The notes under the pieces: generated by a model
Told to the model about the DNA's origin: nothing
The model's input: the letters and a program-made list of their open reading frames with translations, nothing else
Database searches by the model: none
DNA from: Kiritimatiellota bacterium
Lineage (GTDB): Bacteria > Verrucomicrobiota > Kiritimatiellia > RFP12 > UBA1067
Direction: 5' to 3'
Assembly: GCA_009777165.1 (NCBI GenBank)
Contig: WRML01000032.1
Coordinates: 1-11,870 of the forward strand
DNA length: 11,870 nucleotides
Made by a program: the position numbers and the translations under genes
In this document: piece after piece, positions 5,602 through 11,870 of the stretch
Position numbering within the stretch: position 1 is the first letter of the stretch
Layout: the number at the start of each line of letters is the position of its first letter

Positions 5602-6534
5602 TTATGCCAACGCCTTCCTGCAGAACGCGACGCACTTGCCGACTTCCTTGACGGAGTCGGACCCCTCGGGAATCTTGTACTCCTGCTCGATGTCGGCATG
5701 GATGGCATACTTGTTTTTCAGGAGCAACTGGAGGGCCCCGGCGACCGGGGTGTCGCCCTCGCCGAAAGGCAGGTTCGCGCCGCCGTTGGCCTTGGTCTTG
5801 CGATCCTTGAGGTGCAGGCTAACGATGCGCTTGTTGAACTTCTCGATGAACTCCAGCACGCTGTCGTCGTTCGACGCGACGTAGTGACCGATGTCGAAGT
5901 TGATCGCCAGGTATTCGCCGTGGGACATGAACGGCTCGTCATACGTCGTCGCGTTGATCTGTGTGTGGTTGTGGAAGCCGATGTAGACTTTGTGCTTGTC
6001 GGCAAGGGGCCCCAGGCGTTTCGCGATGTTCTTGTCAATCTCGCGCGTGATGATGGCCGAGCCGAGCGCCTTCGCCACCGTGAAGTTAAACGCGATCTCG
6101 CCGTCCGTCATCTTCTCCTCGCCGATGTTGCCGAACTTCGAGATGTGGATTTTCACGCCCGCGTCCTCGTACATCTTGCGCAGGGCGGCACAGCGCTCCA
6201 GGAGCGCCTTGTCCTCCGCGGCCTCCAGCCACTTGTCGCTCGCGGCGGGGTCGTCGGCCTTGATGCCGGGCCGCTTGATGTACCCGTTGATGGGCCCCGC
6301 CTGCAACTCGACGGCGCTCAATCCGTTCTCCAGCAGGTACCCCAGCGTCTGCTCGGCGGACGAGGGCTTCCCGTGGTAGCTGTAGGTGTTGACGCCGATC
6401 TGCACGCCGCCGAAGCTCGAGTTCGGTTTCCCGTCCTGCCCAAAAAGCCTTACGGGAACGACCGCCGCCGCAGCCGCCGCCGCCGCCGCGCCCAGGAACC
6501 CCCGGCGCGAGACTGTCATGTTCTGTCTTCTCAT
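5602..6534 (-). CDS. Tat-exported sugar phosphate isomerase/epimerase-like TIM-barrel protein
   Basis: The 310-residue protein starts with a twin-arginine signal: SRRGFLG at 9-15, a poly-alanine hydrophobic core to about 24, then VPVRLFGQ. The rest is a xylose-isomerase/AP-endonuclease-2 type barrel. Candidate metal and substrate residues are E76 (VELQAG), H188 and H190 (FHNHTQ), D214 and H217 (NFDIGH), H241 (LHLKD) and E283/E285. Family members isomerise or epimerise sugars or inositols; the substrate here is unknown and the site would be periplasmic. ATG 6534 is chosen for AGGAGG seven bases upstream; the in-frame ATG at 6519 has no such site. Upstream on the same strand is the cupin lipoprotein, a possible partner in the same sugar pathway, though 355 bases and a separate promoter divide them. 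Confidence 0.88.
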   Translation of the reverse strand: MRRQNMTVSRRGFLGAAAAAAAAAVVPVRLFGQDGKPNSSFGGVQIGVNTYSYHGKPSSAEQTLGYLLENGLSAVELQAGPINGYIKRPGIKADDPAASDKWLEAAEDKALLERCAALRKMYEDAGVKIHISKFGNIGEEKMTDGEIAFNFTVAKALGSAIITREIDKNIAKRLGPLADKHKVYIGFHNHTQINATTYDEPFMSHGEYLAINFDIGHYVASNDDSVLEFIEKFNKRIVSLHLKDRKTKANGGANLPFGEGDTPVAGALQLLLKNKYAIHADIEQEYKIPEGSDSVKEVGKCVAFCRKALA

Positions 6535-6562
6535 CGCTTATCCTCCTCAATTCAGATGAACC

Positions 6563-6590
6563 AATATAGCATATTCGGTGCCTGCATCAA
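6563..6590 (-). promoter_or_regulatory. Promoter for the sugar isomerase-like gene
   Basis: On the minus strand, TTGATG (6590-6585) and TATATT (6568-6563) are 16 bases apart. Transcription would start near 6556, giving a leader of about 20 bases that contains AGGAGG. Confidence 0.5.
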
Positions 6591-6657
6591 AGGTGAAAAT
6601 CTCGGTGCGGGAATAGTGGACCCGTTTAGCCAAATCACGTATTAGGCACATCCCGTA

Positions 6658-6695
6658 CCCCATCGGCCGCGTCTGCGCCGACGGGGGTCTCTTTT
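6658..6695 (+). terminator. GC-rich hairpin, possible plus-strand terminator
   Basis: CCCC-A-TCGGC (6658-6667) pairs with GCCGA-C-GGGG (6677-6686) around a 9-base loop with one mismatch. A T-rich stretch follows on the plus strand (6687-6698). No plus-strand gene lies just upstream, so it may block antisense transcription or be incidental. Confidence 0.3.
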
Positions 6696-6752
6696 CTTGT
6701 GGACATGGAGGGGGGGTGTTTTTCTACCGAGAGACACATCCCTTGCAAAAAA

Positions 6753-6776
6753 ATCTGTGAACCCTGTCATCCTGTC
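6753..6776. repeat. Short 8-bp periodic patch (ATCCTGTC type)
   Basis: Three octamers in register, atctgtga, accctgtc and atcctgtc, lie between two A7 runs that are each followed by TC. It has only one arm here. Confidence 0.6.
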
Positions 6777-6793
6777 AAAAAAATCCTCCATTT

Positions 6794-6871
6794 CATGTTG
6801 CCATCGAATGACACGAATGTTTGCGAATGTCTTTCATATTCGTTTTATTCGAGTCATTCGATGACAACATG
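6794..6871. repeat. 78-bp inverted repeat built on CGAATG words
   Basis: The 25-base arms 6794-6818 and 6847-6871 are reverse complements at 23 of 25 positions. The loop side continues the word (CGAATG at 6805, 6814 and 6824; ATTCG on the other arm). It begins 18 bases past the stop of the cupin lipoprotein gene. The next T-run on the minus strand is about 10 bases beyond the stem, so it is not a typical terminator. Confidence 0.92.
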
Positions 6872-6889
6872 AATCCTCTGTTTTTCACA

Positions 6890-7561
6890 TCACGGGAACA
6901 CGAGCTTGGGGTTCGTGTGGCGCACGGCATCGTTGTCGTGGAAGTTCGCGACTTCCGTCTCGATCACGCCCTCGGGCCCCGCCAGCTGCGCATGGCGCGC
7001 CGTCACGCGGTTGAGCTTCACGAACGTGCCCGGTGTCGCGTTGACCCCGCAGAGCACCGTGGCAACCTCGCGCTGCGATTCGGGCAGACGTTCCAACAGG
7101 CCTGGCGTGGGATCCCCCTCGCCGATGATCGTCGCAGACCCGTGGCGGACGAGCCAACCCTCCATCTTCTCGACCGACTTCGCCGTCTTCAGGTGGTAGT
7201 GTTCCGGCAGCATCTGCCCGGGCAGCAGGTAGAGGTCCTGCATCAGGAAGCGGAAGCCTTCCGGCTCCTCCTCCGGGTTTGCGAAGAACAGGGCCCCCAG
7301 TCCCACCTTCGTGAACTCGCCGATGCCGTAGTCGGACACCCACAGCGTCTCCTTCGTGTTCGGGAACACGGGGTAGCCGTGATACCGCATGAGCGCGATG
7401 TACGCGTCCTTGCCACGTTCCTCGATGAACTTCCCGTCCTTGTCGTAGAACCACGCGTTATCGAACGTGATTGCTGGCTTATTCGCAGTTGAACCGCTCG
7501 GGCTGCACCCGGTGCCGGCGACGATTGCGGCCGCAGCCGCCATAAACACGAGACTCTTCAT
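6890..7561 (-). CDS. Cupin-domain lipoprotein, sugar-isomerase-like
   Basis: The 223-residue protein has a hydrophobic N-terminus ending in AGTGC (C19), a loose lipobox, so it is probably a lipoprotein. The centre is a cupin barrel: PEHYHLKTAKSVEKMEGW at 119-136 offers H121, H123 and E131, and H190 (TARHAQL) fits the fourth metal ligand. The spacing recalls D-lyxose isomerase-like cupins, but I cannot confirm the family by eye. Such proteins bind a divalent metal and act on small sugars. ATG 7561 follows AGGA at a nine-base gap and has its own strong promoter. It is followed by the CGAATG inverted repeat and then, on the same strand, by the Tat-exported isomerase-like gene. Confidence 0.72.
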   Translation of the reverse strand: MKSLVFMAAAAAIVAGTGCSPSGSTANKPAITFDNAWFYDKDGKFIEERGKDAYIALMRYHGYPVFPNTKETLWVSDYGIGEFTKVGLGALFFANPEEEPEGFRFLMQDLYLLPGQMLPEHYHLKTAKSVEKMEGWLVRHGSATIIGEGDPTPGLLERLPESQREVATVLCGVNATPGTFVKLNRVTARHAQLAGPEGVIETEVANFHDNDAVRHTNPKLVFP

Positions 7562-7594
7562 TAATCCATTCCTTTCACAAAAGTTAAAGTGTCA

Positions 7595-7623
7595 TTTATA
7601 TAACGAAACCGCCGTATTGTCAA
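7595..7623 (-). promoter_or_regulatory. Near-consensus sigma70 promoter for the cupin lipoprotein
   Basis: On the minus strand, TTGACA (7623-7618) and TATAAA (7600-7595) are exactly 17 bases apart. The predicted start is near 7588, giving a leader of about 27 bases. Confidence 0.8.
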
Positions 7624-7644
7624 ACGGATAACGAAAAGGAACAC

Positions 7645-7676
7645 GAAAAAAATACCCCTCACCTTTTTTGGGGTAT
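7645..7676 (-). terminator. Intrinsic terminator of the large secreted-protein gene
   Basis: On the minus strand, a 7-bp stem ATACCCC/GGGGTAT (complements of 7670-7676 and 7652-7658) with an 11-base loop is followed directly by T6. It lies 68 bases after the stop at 7745 and just upstream of the next promoter. Confidence 0.8.
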
Positions 7677-7682
7677 ATCGTC

Positions 7683-7747
7683 ATTAGAAATGAGGAATCT
7701 AGTGTATCGTTCATTCCCGATTCCTCATTCCTCATTTCTAATTCCTA
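7683..7747. repeat. Inverted heptamer array (ATTCCTC/ATTCCTA words)
   Basis: The right arm from 7713 to 7747 is five heptamers in register: attcccg, attcctc, attcctc, atttcta and attccta. The left arm 7683-7698 is an exact reverse complement of 7727-7742 (16 bp). The right arm overlaps the end of the large secreted-protein gene and supplies its TAG stop (7747-7745). Confidence 0.9.
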
Positions 7748-10084
7748 ATTAAGCTCGAGGCATCGCACGAGCAGGACGGCGGCTTTGGCGCGGGTCATGC
7801 GTTGCTCGGGGATTGCGCTGAAGATGCGGAACACGTCTTCATCGTCGTAAGGTATATTCAGGAGTTTCAGCACGTTGGCGGTTAGGGCGATGGCTTCGCT
7901 GTCCAGCATCGTGCGGAAGTCTATGCCGATGCCTTGATGTTCGCTTTCGCGGTATGTGCGCTGGAGCGCCCCCTTCATAAAACCTAACGCTTCTGCCGTT
8001 CGGATGGCATCTCTGAAATCAACGCGTACCCCCATGTCATCGCTAATGTCCGCGTACAGTCCGAACGTGCGCACGAGCCAGACGATGTATTCCTCGAAGC
8101 GCATGGGGTCGTCGGGACGGAACGGGTGGTGGCGGTGGGTGGGGTAGTTGCTGAAAACATAGGACGACGCAAGCCGGCGGATTTCGTTTTCAGCGAAGTG
8201 CCCTTGGATGTCCGTGTAGATGGCGCGGAGGGGCTGGATGGCGCGGCTGATGGCGTCGAGCCTGACGGGGCGCCCTTTGTTGGCAGGGTCGCGAAGCTCG
8301 AACAGCGTGGGCGCGATGAAGCCCCCCTCGTCGTACGCGTTCCACGCATAGATGAGGATGCTCTTGAAGCCCTCCATGTTTCCGTATGCCGTCGCGAAAT
8401 TGATGGCGTCCTCGGTGTGCTTCTGGAGCTCGTCGGGGGTGGGGTACTGCATCCAGGCGTTTCGCAGGACATCAGTGTCGGCGTACCACGAGCAGCCGTT
8501 ATGGTAGCGCGGGCGGTTGTCCCAACCCGCGGTGACGCTCGGGATGATGCCTGTGTCCAACGTCTTCCAGAACGCCCACCTGTCGCGCTCGCTGGCGGCG
8601 TTCCGCGCGAAACGGGCATTGTCCCTGCCGCCGTGCGCGTAACTGCTGATGGCACTGGCGCGGCACGCCTTCAACACGCTGTTGATTTTCTCCCTGTCCG
8701 TCTCGTCGGTCATGATGACGACGAACGGCTCGGGGACCCCCTGCGCCGCGCACTCGGCGTACAGCGCGTTGACGCAGTCGGCATAGCTTTCATCCGCCCA
8801 GATGATGTAGAGCACGGGGCGGACGGTTTCGGTTCTGTAGTGTGTTCGTCGCTCCCCCTTATCCTCGTACTCGAACTGCGGGATTTTGGCATCTGCTTTC
8901 AGATACATATCGGATTTGAAGTCGCGCGACACCATGTCCGAAATCAGTTTCTTCTGCTCGGGCGTCGTCCAGTCGCCGACAGCCTTGCGGAAGTTGCCGT
9001 CGAAGACGTGGCACCATTGGAGCGCGTTGCGCTGGAGGGATTGCGTCCAGAGGTTGCGCTGGAGCGAGAGCCCCGTGTCGTCGTGGTCGCCGTACCAGAC
9101 CGTCGCCCAGTAGTCAATGCCCGCCGCCTTCGCATAGCGGATTTCGCGCTCGACGGTGAGCCTGTCGGTGTTGCGCACGAGGACGTTGTTGTCGGGCAGA
9201 ATCTTACCGTACCACGGCACGCGGAAATGATAGTTCGTGACCGCCGCCGCAGTCAGGTTCGTGAGGGGGATGCCCGAGAGGATACGTTCGCATTCCAGCC
9301 CCACCTTGTGCCGGTCCCCCACATAGGCGTCCCAACGGATGACCCCCACCTTGAGCCGCCCAGTCGTGTCCGGGATGCACCAGTCCACGTGTCCATAAAT
9401 GAACCCCCCTCCGCCAAAAATTTTTAAACAATCTTTGGCAAACATCCCCTCCGTCCCAGACACTCTGGCACTTGTCATGAACAGGGAGACCCCCGTACAA
9501 CCCGAAAACGCATCACTCACCTGCGTCCCCTCCCCGATGGTTTTCAGTGTCTCAGGAAGCACAAGGGCGGTGATGCCCTTGCACGCGTTGAATGCGCCCT
9601 GCCCAATGTGCGTTATCCCCTCCGGGATAACCAGCATCCCCGTAACGTCCTCTCGCATAATGCTAAGGCGGATCTCTCTGTAGTGGGTCTCTCTGTCATC
9701 GAGGGGGAGTACAAAATCCGTCGTAATGCCTGACCCGTAGAACGCGTAGTCCCCGATGTCCGTCAAAAAACTGCCGAGCGTCAGGGCCTTGATTTTCCGT
9801 TTCGCGAACACCCCCCCCTCTGGCGCAGAGGCCCCCCCGATGCTCACGAGACGGTAGGGGTTGCCCTCCGCGTCGGCGATGGGCTTGGACAAGTCGAGGT
9901 CGGCAGGGGTATCTGGCGCATTTGCGGACACCACCGAGAGGCGCGTCCCCTCCACCGTCACGCGGATTGTCCACACGCCGTCCGTGATGTGCTGTGCCGC
10001 GCGGTCATACGTCCACTGGGGGGGTACGGCAAAGGCAGCCCCCCCCAAGATGATTGCAACGACTGTGAGGAAATTTTGTTTCAT
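7745..10084 (-). CDS. Secreted protein: BspA-type LRR, GH99-like domain, SLH-like C-terminus
   Basis: The 779-residue product begins with a signal peptide (MKQNFLTVVAIILGGAAFA). Residues about 88-225 carry leucine-rich repeats of the BspA/LRR5 type (for example LVIPEGITHIGQGAFNAC at 151-168). Residues about 245-625 look like the GH99/WsaF-type (alpha/beta)8 fold: KVGVIRWDAY (245), HFRVPWYGK (286), EIRYAKAAGIDYWATVWYG (314-332), PVLYIIWADE (423) and YAWNAYDEGGFIAPT (579-593), the last resembling the family's WNEW-EG-xxEP segment with A583 in place of the usual E. Residues about 660-779 resemble two degenerate SLH repeats (MRFEEYIVWLVRTFGL; MTRAKAAVLLVRCLEL). It is probably a cell-surface carbohydrate-active or glycan-binding protein; whether it is catalytic is open. 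ATG 10084 is chosen for the signal peptide and promoter; in-frame starts at 10114 and 10120 put extra charged residues before it. Confidence 0.75.
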   Translation of the reverse strand: MKQNFLTVVAIILGGAAFAVPPQWTYDRAAQHITDGVWTIRVTVEGTRLSVVSANAPDTPADLDLSKPIADAEGNPYRLVSIGGASAPEGGVFAKRKIKALTLGSFLTDIGDYAFYGSGITTDFVLPLDDRETHYREIRLSIMREDVTGMLVIPEGITHIGQGAFNACKGITALVLPETLKTIGEGTQVSDAFSGCTGVSLFMTSARVSGTEGMFAKDCLKIFGGGGFIYGHVDWCIPDTTGRLKVGVIRWDAYVGDRHKVGLECERILSGIPLTNLTAAAVTNYHFRVPWYGKILPDNNVLVRNTDRLTVEREIRYAKAAGIDYWATVWYGDHDDTGLSLQRNLWTQSLQRNALQWCHVFDGNFRKAVGDWTTPEQKKLISDMVSRDFKSDMYLKADAKIPQFEYEDKGERRTHYRTETVRPVLYIIWADESYADCVNALYAECAAQGVPEPFVVIMTDETDREKINSVLKACRASAISSYAHGGRDNARFARNAASERDRWAFWKTLDTGIIPSVTAGWDNRPRYHNGCSWYADTDVLRNAWMQYPTPDELQKHTEDAINFATAYGNMEGFKSILIYAWNAYDEGGFIAPTLFELRDPANKGRPVRLDAISRAIQPLRAIYTDIQGHFAENEIRRLASSYVFSNYPTHRHHPFRPDDPMRFEEYIVWLVRTFGLYADISDDMGVRVDFRDAIRTAEALGFMKGALQRTYRESEHQGIGIDFRTMLDSEAIALTANVLKLLNIPYDDEDVFRIFSAIPEQRMTRAKAAVLLVRCLELN

Positions 10085-10090
10085 GTCTGC

Positions 10091-10120
10091 ATTATACAAT
10101 TTCCGTATCCTCATCTTCAA
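10091..10120 (-). promoter_or_regulatory. Promoter predicting a leaderless mRNA
   Basis: On the minus strand, TTGAAG (10120-10115) and a perfect TATAAT (10096-10091) are 18 bases apart. The expected start, about seven bases after the -10 box, falls on the A of ATG 10084. No ribosome-binding site lies before that ATG. Confidence 0.6.
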
Positions 10121-10146
10121 GTGCCGAAATGTTTTTTACGAATGGG

Positions 10147-10175
10147 TTGGACAATCCAGCGCAATCTCGTGTAAA
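10147..10175 (+). promoter_or_regulatory. Candidate promoter for the M16 peptidase gene
   Basis: TTGGAC (10147-10152) and TGTAAA (10170-10175) are 17 bases apart. The predicted start is near 10182, and AGGA (10195-10198) lies seven bases before ATG 10206. Confidence 0.4.
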
Positions 10176-10205
10176 CTGTTCACGTTTTTTAGACAGGAAA
10201 ATCAC

Positions 10206-11486
10206 ATGAAAAATATCGAGATTACGGTTTTGAAGAACGGCGCGACGGTCGCGACCTCTGCGGTCGAGGATGCGGAGAGCGTCGCGTTCGGTATCTGGGC
10301 AAAGGCCGGGGGGCGGCACGAGCGGGCGGCGCAGTCGGGCATGAGCCATTTTTTGGAGCACATGCTGTTCAAAGGCACGCCGACGCGCTCGGCGCTTCAG
10401 GTCTCACAGGCCATCGAGGGCTGCGGGGGGTACCTGAACGCGTTCACGCAGGAGGAGAGCACGTGCTACTATGCGCGGCTGCCGCATGAGTTCATGTCGA
10501 AGGCCGTGGATGTGCTGACGGACATGTACGTCAACGCGTCCGTCAAGCAGGACGATCTCGAGCGCGAGCGTGCGGTCATCCTCGAGGAGATCAAGATGTA
10601 CCAAGACCAGCCGCAGTCGTACGTGACGGAGATCCTGCAGGATGCGATGTTCGCGGGTCATGCGCTGGGACGGCCGCTGGCAGGTAGCGCAAAAACATTG
10701 CTCCCCGTTGACCACGCGGCGATGCTGGACTACAAGGCGAAGGCCTATGCGCCGTCGGCGACGGTGTTCGCGTTCGCAGGGCGGTTGGAACACGAGACGT
10801 GTGTCGCGTGCGTGGAGAAAGCGTTCGGCGGCGTTGCCGAGCGCAGGGGGCTGACGTTCCAGCCCGTCACGGACGCGACGAAGCAGCGCCCGTTCGCGAT
10901 GGCGCGGAAGGAGATCGCGCAGGTCCATGCGATGGCCGGGTTCCGCACGTTCGGGCGGCACGACAACCGCCGCTTCGCGCTGCGCGTGCTGAACGGTCTG
11001 CTGGGTGAGAACATGAGCTCGCGCCTCTTCCAGAGCGTGCGCGAGCGGCACGGCCTGTGCTACTCCATCCAGTCCAGCTTCCAGTTGTTCGACGAGACGG
11101 GGATGTTCGCCATCAGCGGCGGGTTCGACGCGCAACGCGCGGAGGCCGCGCTCAAACTCACCGCCAAGGAACTACGCCGCATCCTCGACAAAAAAGTCTC
11201 CGCGCAGGAACTGAAGCGCACGAAGGATTACCTGCTTGGGACGTTCCGGCTCGGGTTGGAGGGGACCGGCAGTCAGATGATGTTGCTCGGCGAGTCGCTC
11301 CTGCACTTCGGGCGCGTGATGCTCCCCGAGGAGACGATCACGGGCATCCGGGCGGTCACGGCGGACGACATCCAGCGTGTGGCGGCGGACACGTTCGCGC
11401 CGGAGCGCATGACGCTCTCGCTCGTCGTCCCCAACGCCCAGCCGCAGGACGAGGCCGCGTGGCGCGAGACATTCGCAGTGTTGTAA
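10206..11486 (+). CDS. M16-family zinc metallopeptidase (processing-peptidase-like)
   Basis: The 426-residue protein carries the inverted zinc motif of the pitrilysin/M16 family, H48-F-L-E51-H52, and the distal glutamate ligand in VILEEIKM (E127/E128). The second half (about 225-420) is the non-catalytic M16_C domain, with the conserved RLFQSVRERHGLCYSI segment near 273-288. Length and order match single-chain bacterial homologues of mitochondrial processing peptidase beta, about 410-430 residues. No signal peptide is seen, so it is probably cytoplasmic and degrades or trims peptides. The frame is open upstream to 9861, but that part has no homology and overlaps the divergent gene, so ATG 10206 with AGGA is the start. 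The stop is 20 bases before an inverted repeat. Confidence 0.93.
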   Translation: MKNIEITVLKNGATVATSAVEDAESVAFGIWAKAGGRHERAAQSGMSHFLEHMLFKGTPTRSALQVSQAIEGCGGYLNAFTQEESTCYYARLPHEFMSKAVDVLTDMYVNASVKQDDLERERAVILEEIKMYQDQPQSYVTEILQDAMFAGHALGRPLAGSAKTLLPVDHAAMLDYKAKAYAPSATVFAFAGRLEHETCVACVEKAFGGVAERRGLTFQPVTDATKQRPFAMARKEIAQVHAMAGFRTFGRHDNRRFALRVLNGLLGENMSSRLFQSVRERHGLCYSIQSSFQLFDETGMFAISGGFDAQRAEAALKLTAKELRRILDKKVSAQELKRTKDYLLGTFRLGLEGTGSQMMLLGESLLHFGRVMLPEETITGIRAVTADDIQRVAADTFAPERMTLSLVVPNAQPQDEAAWRETFAVL

Positions 11487-11505
11487 AAACAGAGGAGTTA
11501 TATGC

Positions 11506-11583
11506 TCACACGAAGGCACAAAGGGCACAAAGGCAATGCTTCGGGCTTTTAAAAACCTTTGTGCCCTTTGTGCCTTTGTGTGA
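11506..11583. repeat. 78-bp inverted repeat of CACAAAGG words
   Basis: The 28-base arms 11506-11533 and 11556-11583 are reverse complements at 27 of 28 positions, with a 22-base loop. Each arm is a run of 8-9 bp words (cacgaagg, cacaaaggg, cacaaagg). It fills the gap between the M16 gene and the next cupin gene. No T-run follows, so it is not a classic terminator. Confidence 0.95.
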
Positions 11584-11600
11584 GAAAAAAGGGAAGAATC

Positions 11601-11870
11601 ATGATCACACGGAATCACGAGGCAATTGTTGAGGACCGCGCGAATATGCGGGGGGGGCTGGGGACGGTGCGGCTGGAGCATTGGTTCAAGCCGGAAAACT
11701 TCAAGGCGAAAATCCGCCTCTGCACGCGCATGACGATCGCGCCGGGGGCGACCATCGGCGAGCATTCGCACGAGGCGGACGACGAGATCTACATCGTGCT
11801 GTCGGGGCAGGGGCGCATCCTCGAAAACGGCGAGTGGCAGGACATCCGCCCGGGCGACGCCATCCTCACC
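11601..11870 (+). CDS. Cupin-domain protein, N-terminal part (cut by window edge)
   Basis: Ninety codons are visible and the frame stays open to the edge. The conserved cupin motif 1 is present: G49-A-T-I-G-E-H55-S-H57-E-A-D-D-E62, then the glycine of LSGQG, and motif 2 begins at DIRPGDAI. H55, H57 and E62 are the expected metal ligands. Small single-domain cupins of this type occur as sugar isomerases, dioxygenases and binding proteins, so function cannot be set. ATG 11601 has a GGGAAG site (11591-11596) close upstream. There is no signal peptide. A G8 run (11650-11657) encodes part of R17-G18-G19. Confidence 0.82.
   Translation, partial: MITRNHEAIVEDRANMRGGLGTVRLEHWFKPENFKAKIRLCTRMTIAPGATIGEHSHEADDEIYIVLSGQGRILENGEWQDIRPGDAILT

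Noticed and set aside
5698..6645. 315-codon plus-strand open frame opposite the sugar isomerase-like gene
   Set aside because: The minus-strand frame has a Tat signal, metal ligands and AGGAGG; this frame has none of these.
8126..9427. 433-codon plus-strand open frame opposite the large secreted protein
   Set aside because: It is a codon-pattern shadow of the minus-strand gene, which has a signal peptide, a promoter, a terminator and recognisable domains.
9861..10205. N-terminal extension of the M16 peptidase frame
   Set aside because: The extra 115 codons overlap the divergent gene and its promoter, and M16 homology begins at ATG 10206, which has a ribosome-binding site.

Overview
The window looks like chromosomal DNA of a GC-rich, Gram-negative bacterium. 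A Tat-exported sugar isomerase-like protein, a lipoprotein, a large secreted BspA/GH99-like/SLH-like protein and a compact AlaRS point loosely to the PVC group (Kiritimatiellota, Lentisphaerota or Verrucomicrobiota). This placement is inference from gene content; no rRNA is present to test it. The DNA is also rich in G or C homopolymers of 7-15 bases, most of them inside genes and in frame.

Layout. Positions 1-114 hold the start of an exported protein on the minus strand, with its own promoter. On the plus strand, 386-3944 is a tightly packed run: a YchJ-family SEC-C protein, a HAD hydrolase, a small four-helix-bundle (S23/IVS-type) protein and alanyl-tRNA synthetase, joined by ATGA overlaps except where repeats intervene. 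Convergent to it on the minus strand are recA, tRNA-Leu(UAA) and a Tat-exported sugar isomerase/epimerase-like protein. Further along on the minus strand are a cupin lipoprotein with a near-consensus promoter and a 779-aa secreted protein with a probable leaderless promoter and a clear intrinsic terminator. Divergent from that gene are an M16 zinc peptidase and, cut by the window end, a cupin protein.

The most unusual content is a set of short-period repeats arranged as inverted pairs at gene ends. The largest brackets the four-helix-bundle gene: 17 exact-length 8-bp units on its left (1523-1658) and 11 reverse-complement 8-bp units on its right (2071-2158). The gene between them is visibly AT-richer than its neighbours. 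The left array supplies the last codons and stop of the HAD gene. The right array encodes the N-terminal extension of AlaRS. This resembles the intervening sequences of bacterial 23S rRNA, where an S23-family ORF lies between inverted repeats, but here it sits inside an mRNA operon. Three further inverted pairs built from other 7-10 bp words lie just after other genes (6794-6871, 7683-7747, 11506-11583), plus a single-armed octamer patch (6753-6776). I propose that they are one class of element, with the 1523-2158 copy the only one here carrying a protein.

Functionally the flanks are ordinary housekeeping (alaS, recA, tRNA, M16 peptidase) mixed with extracytoplasmic carbohydrate-related genes.
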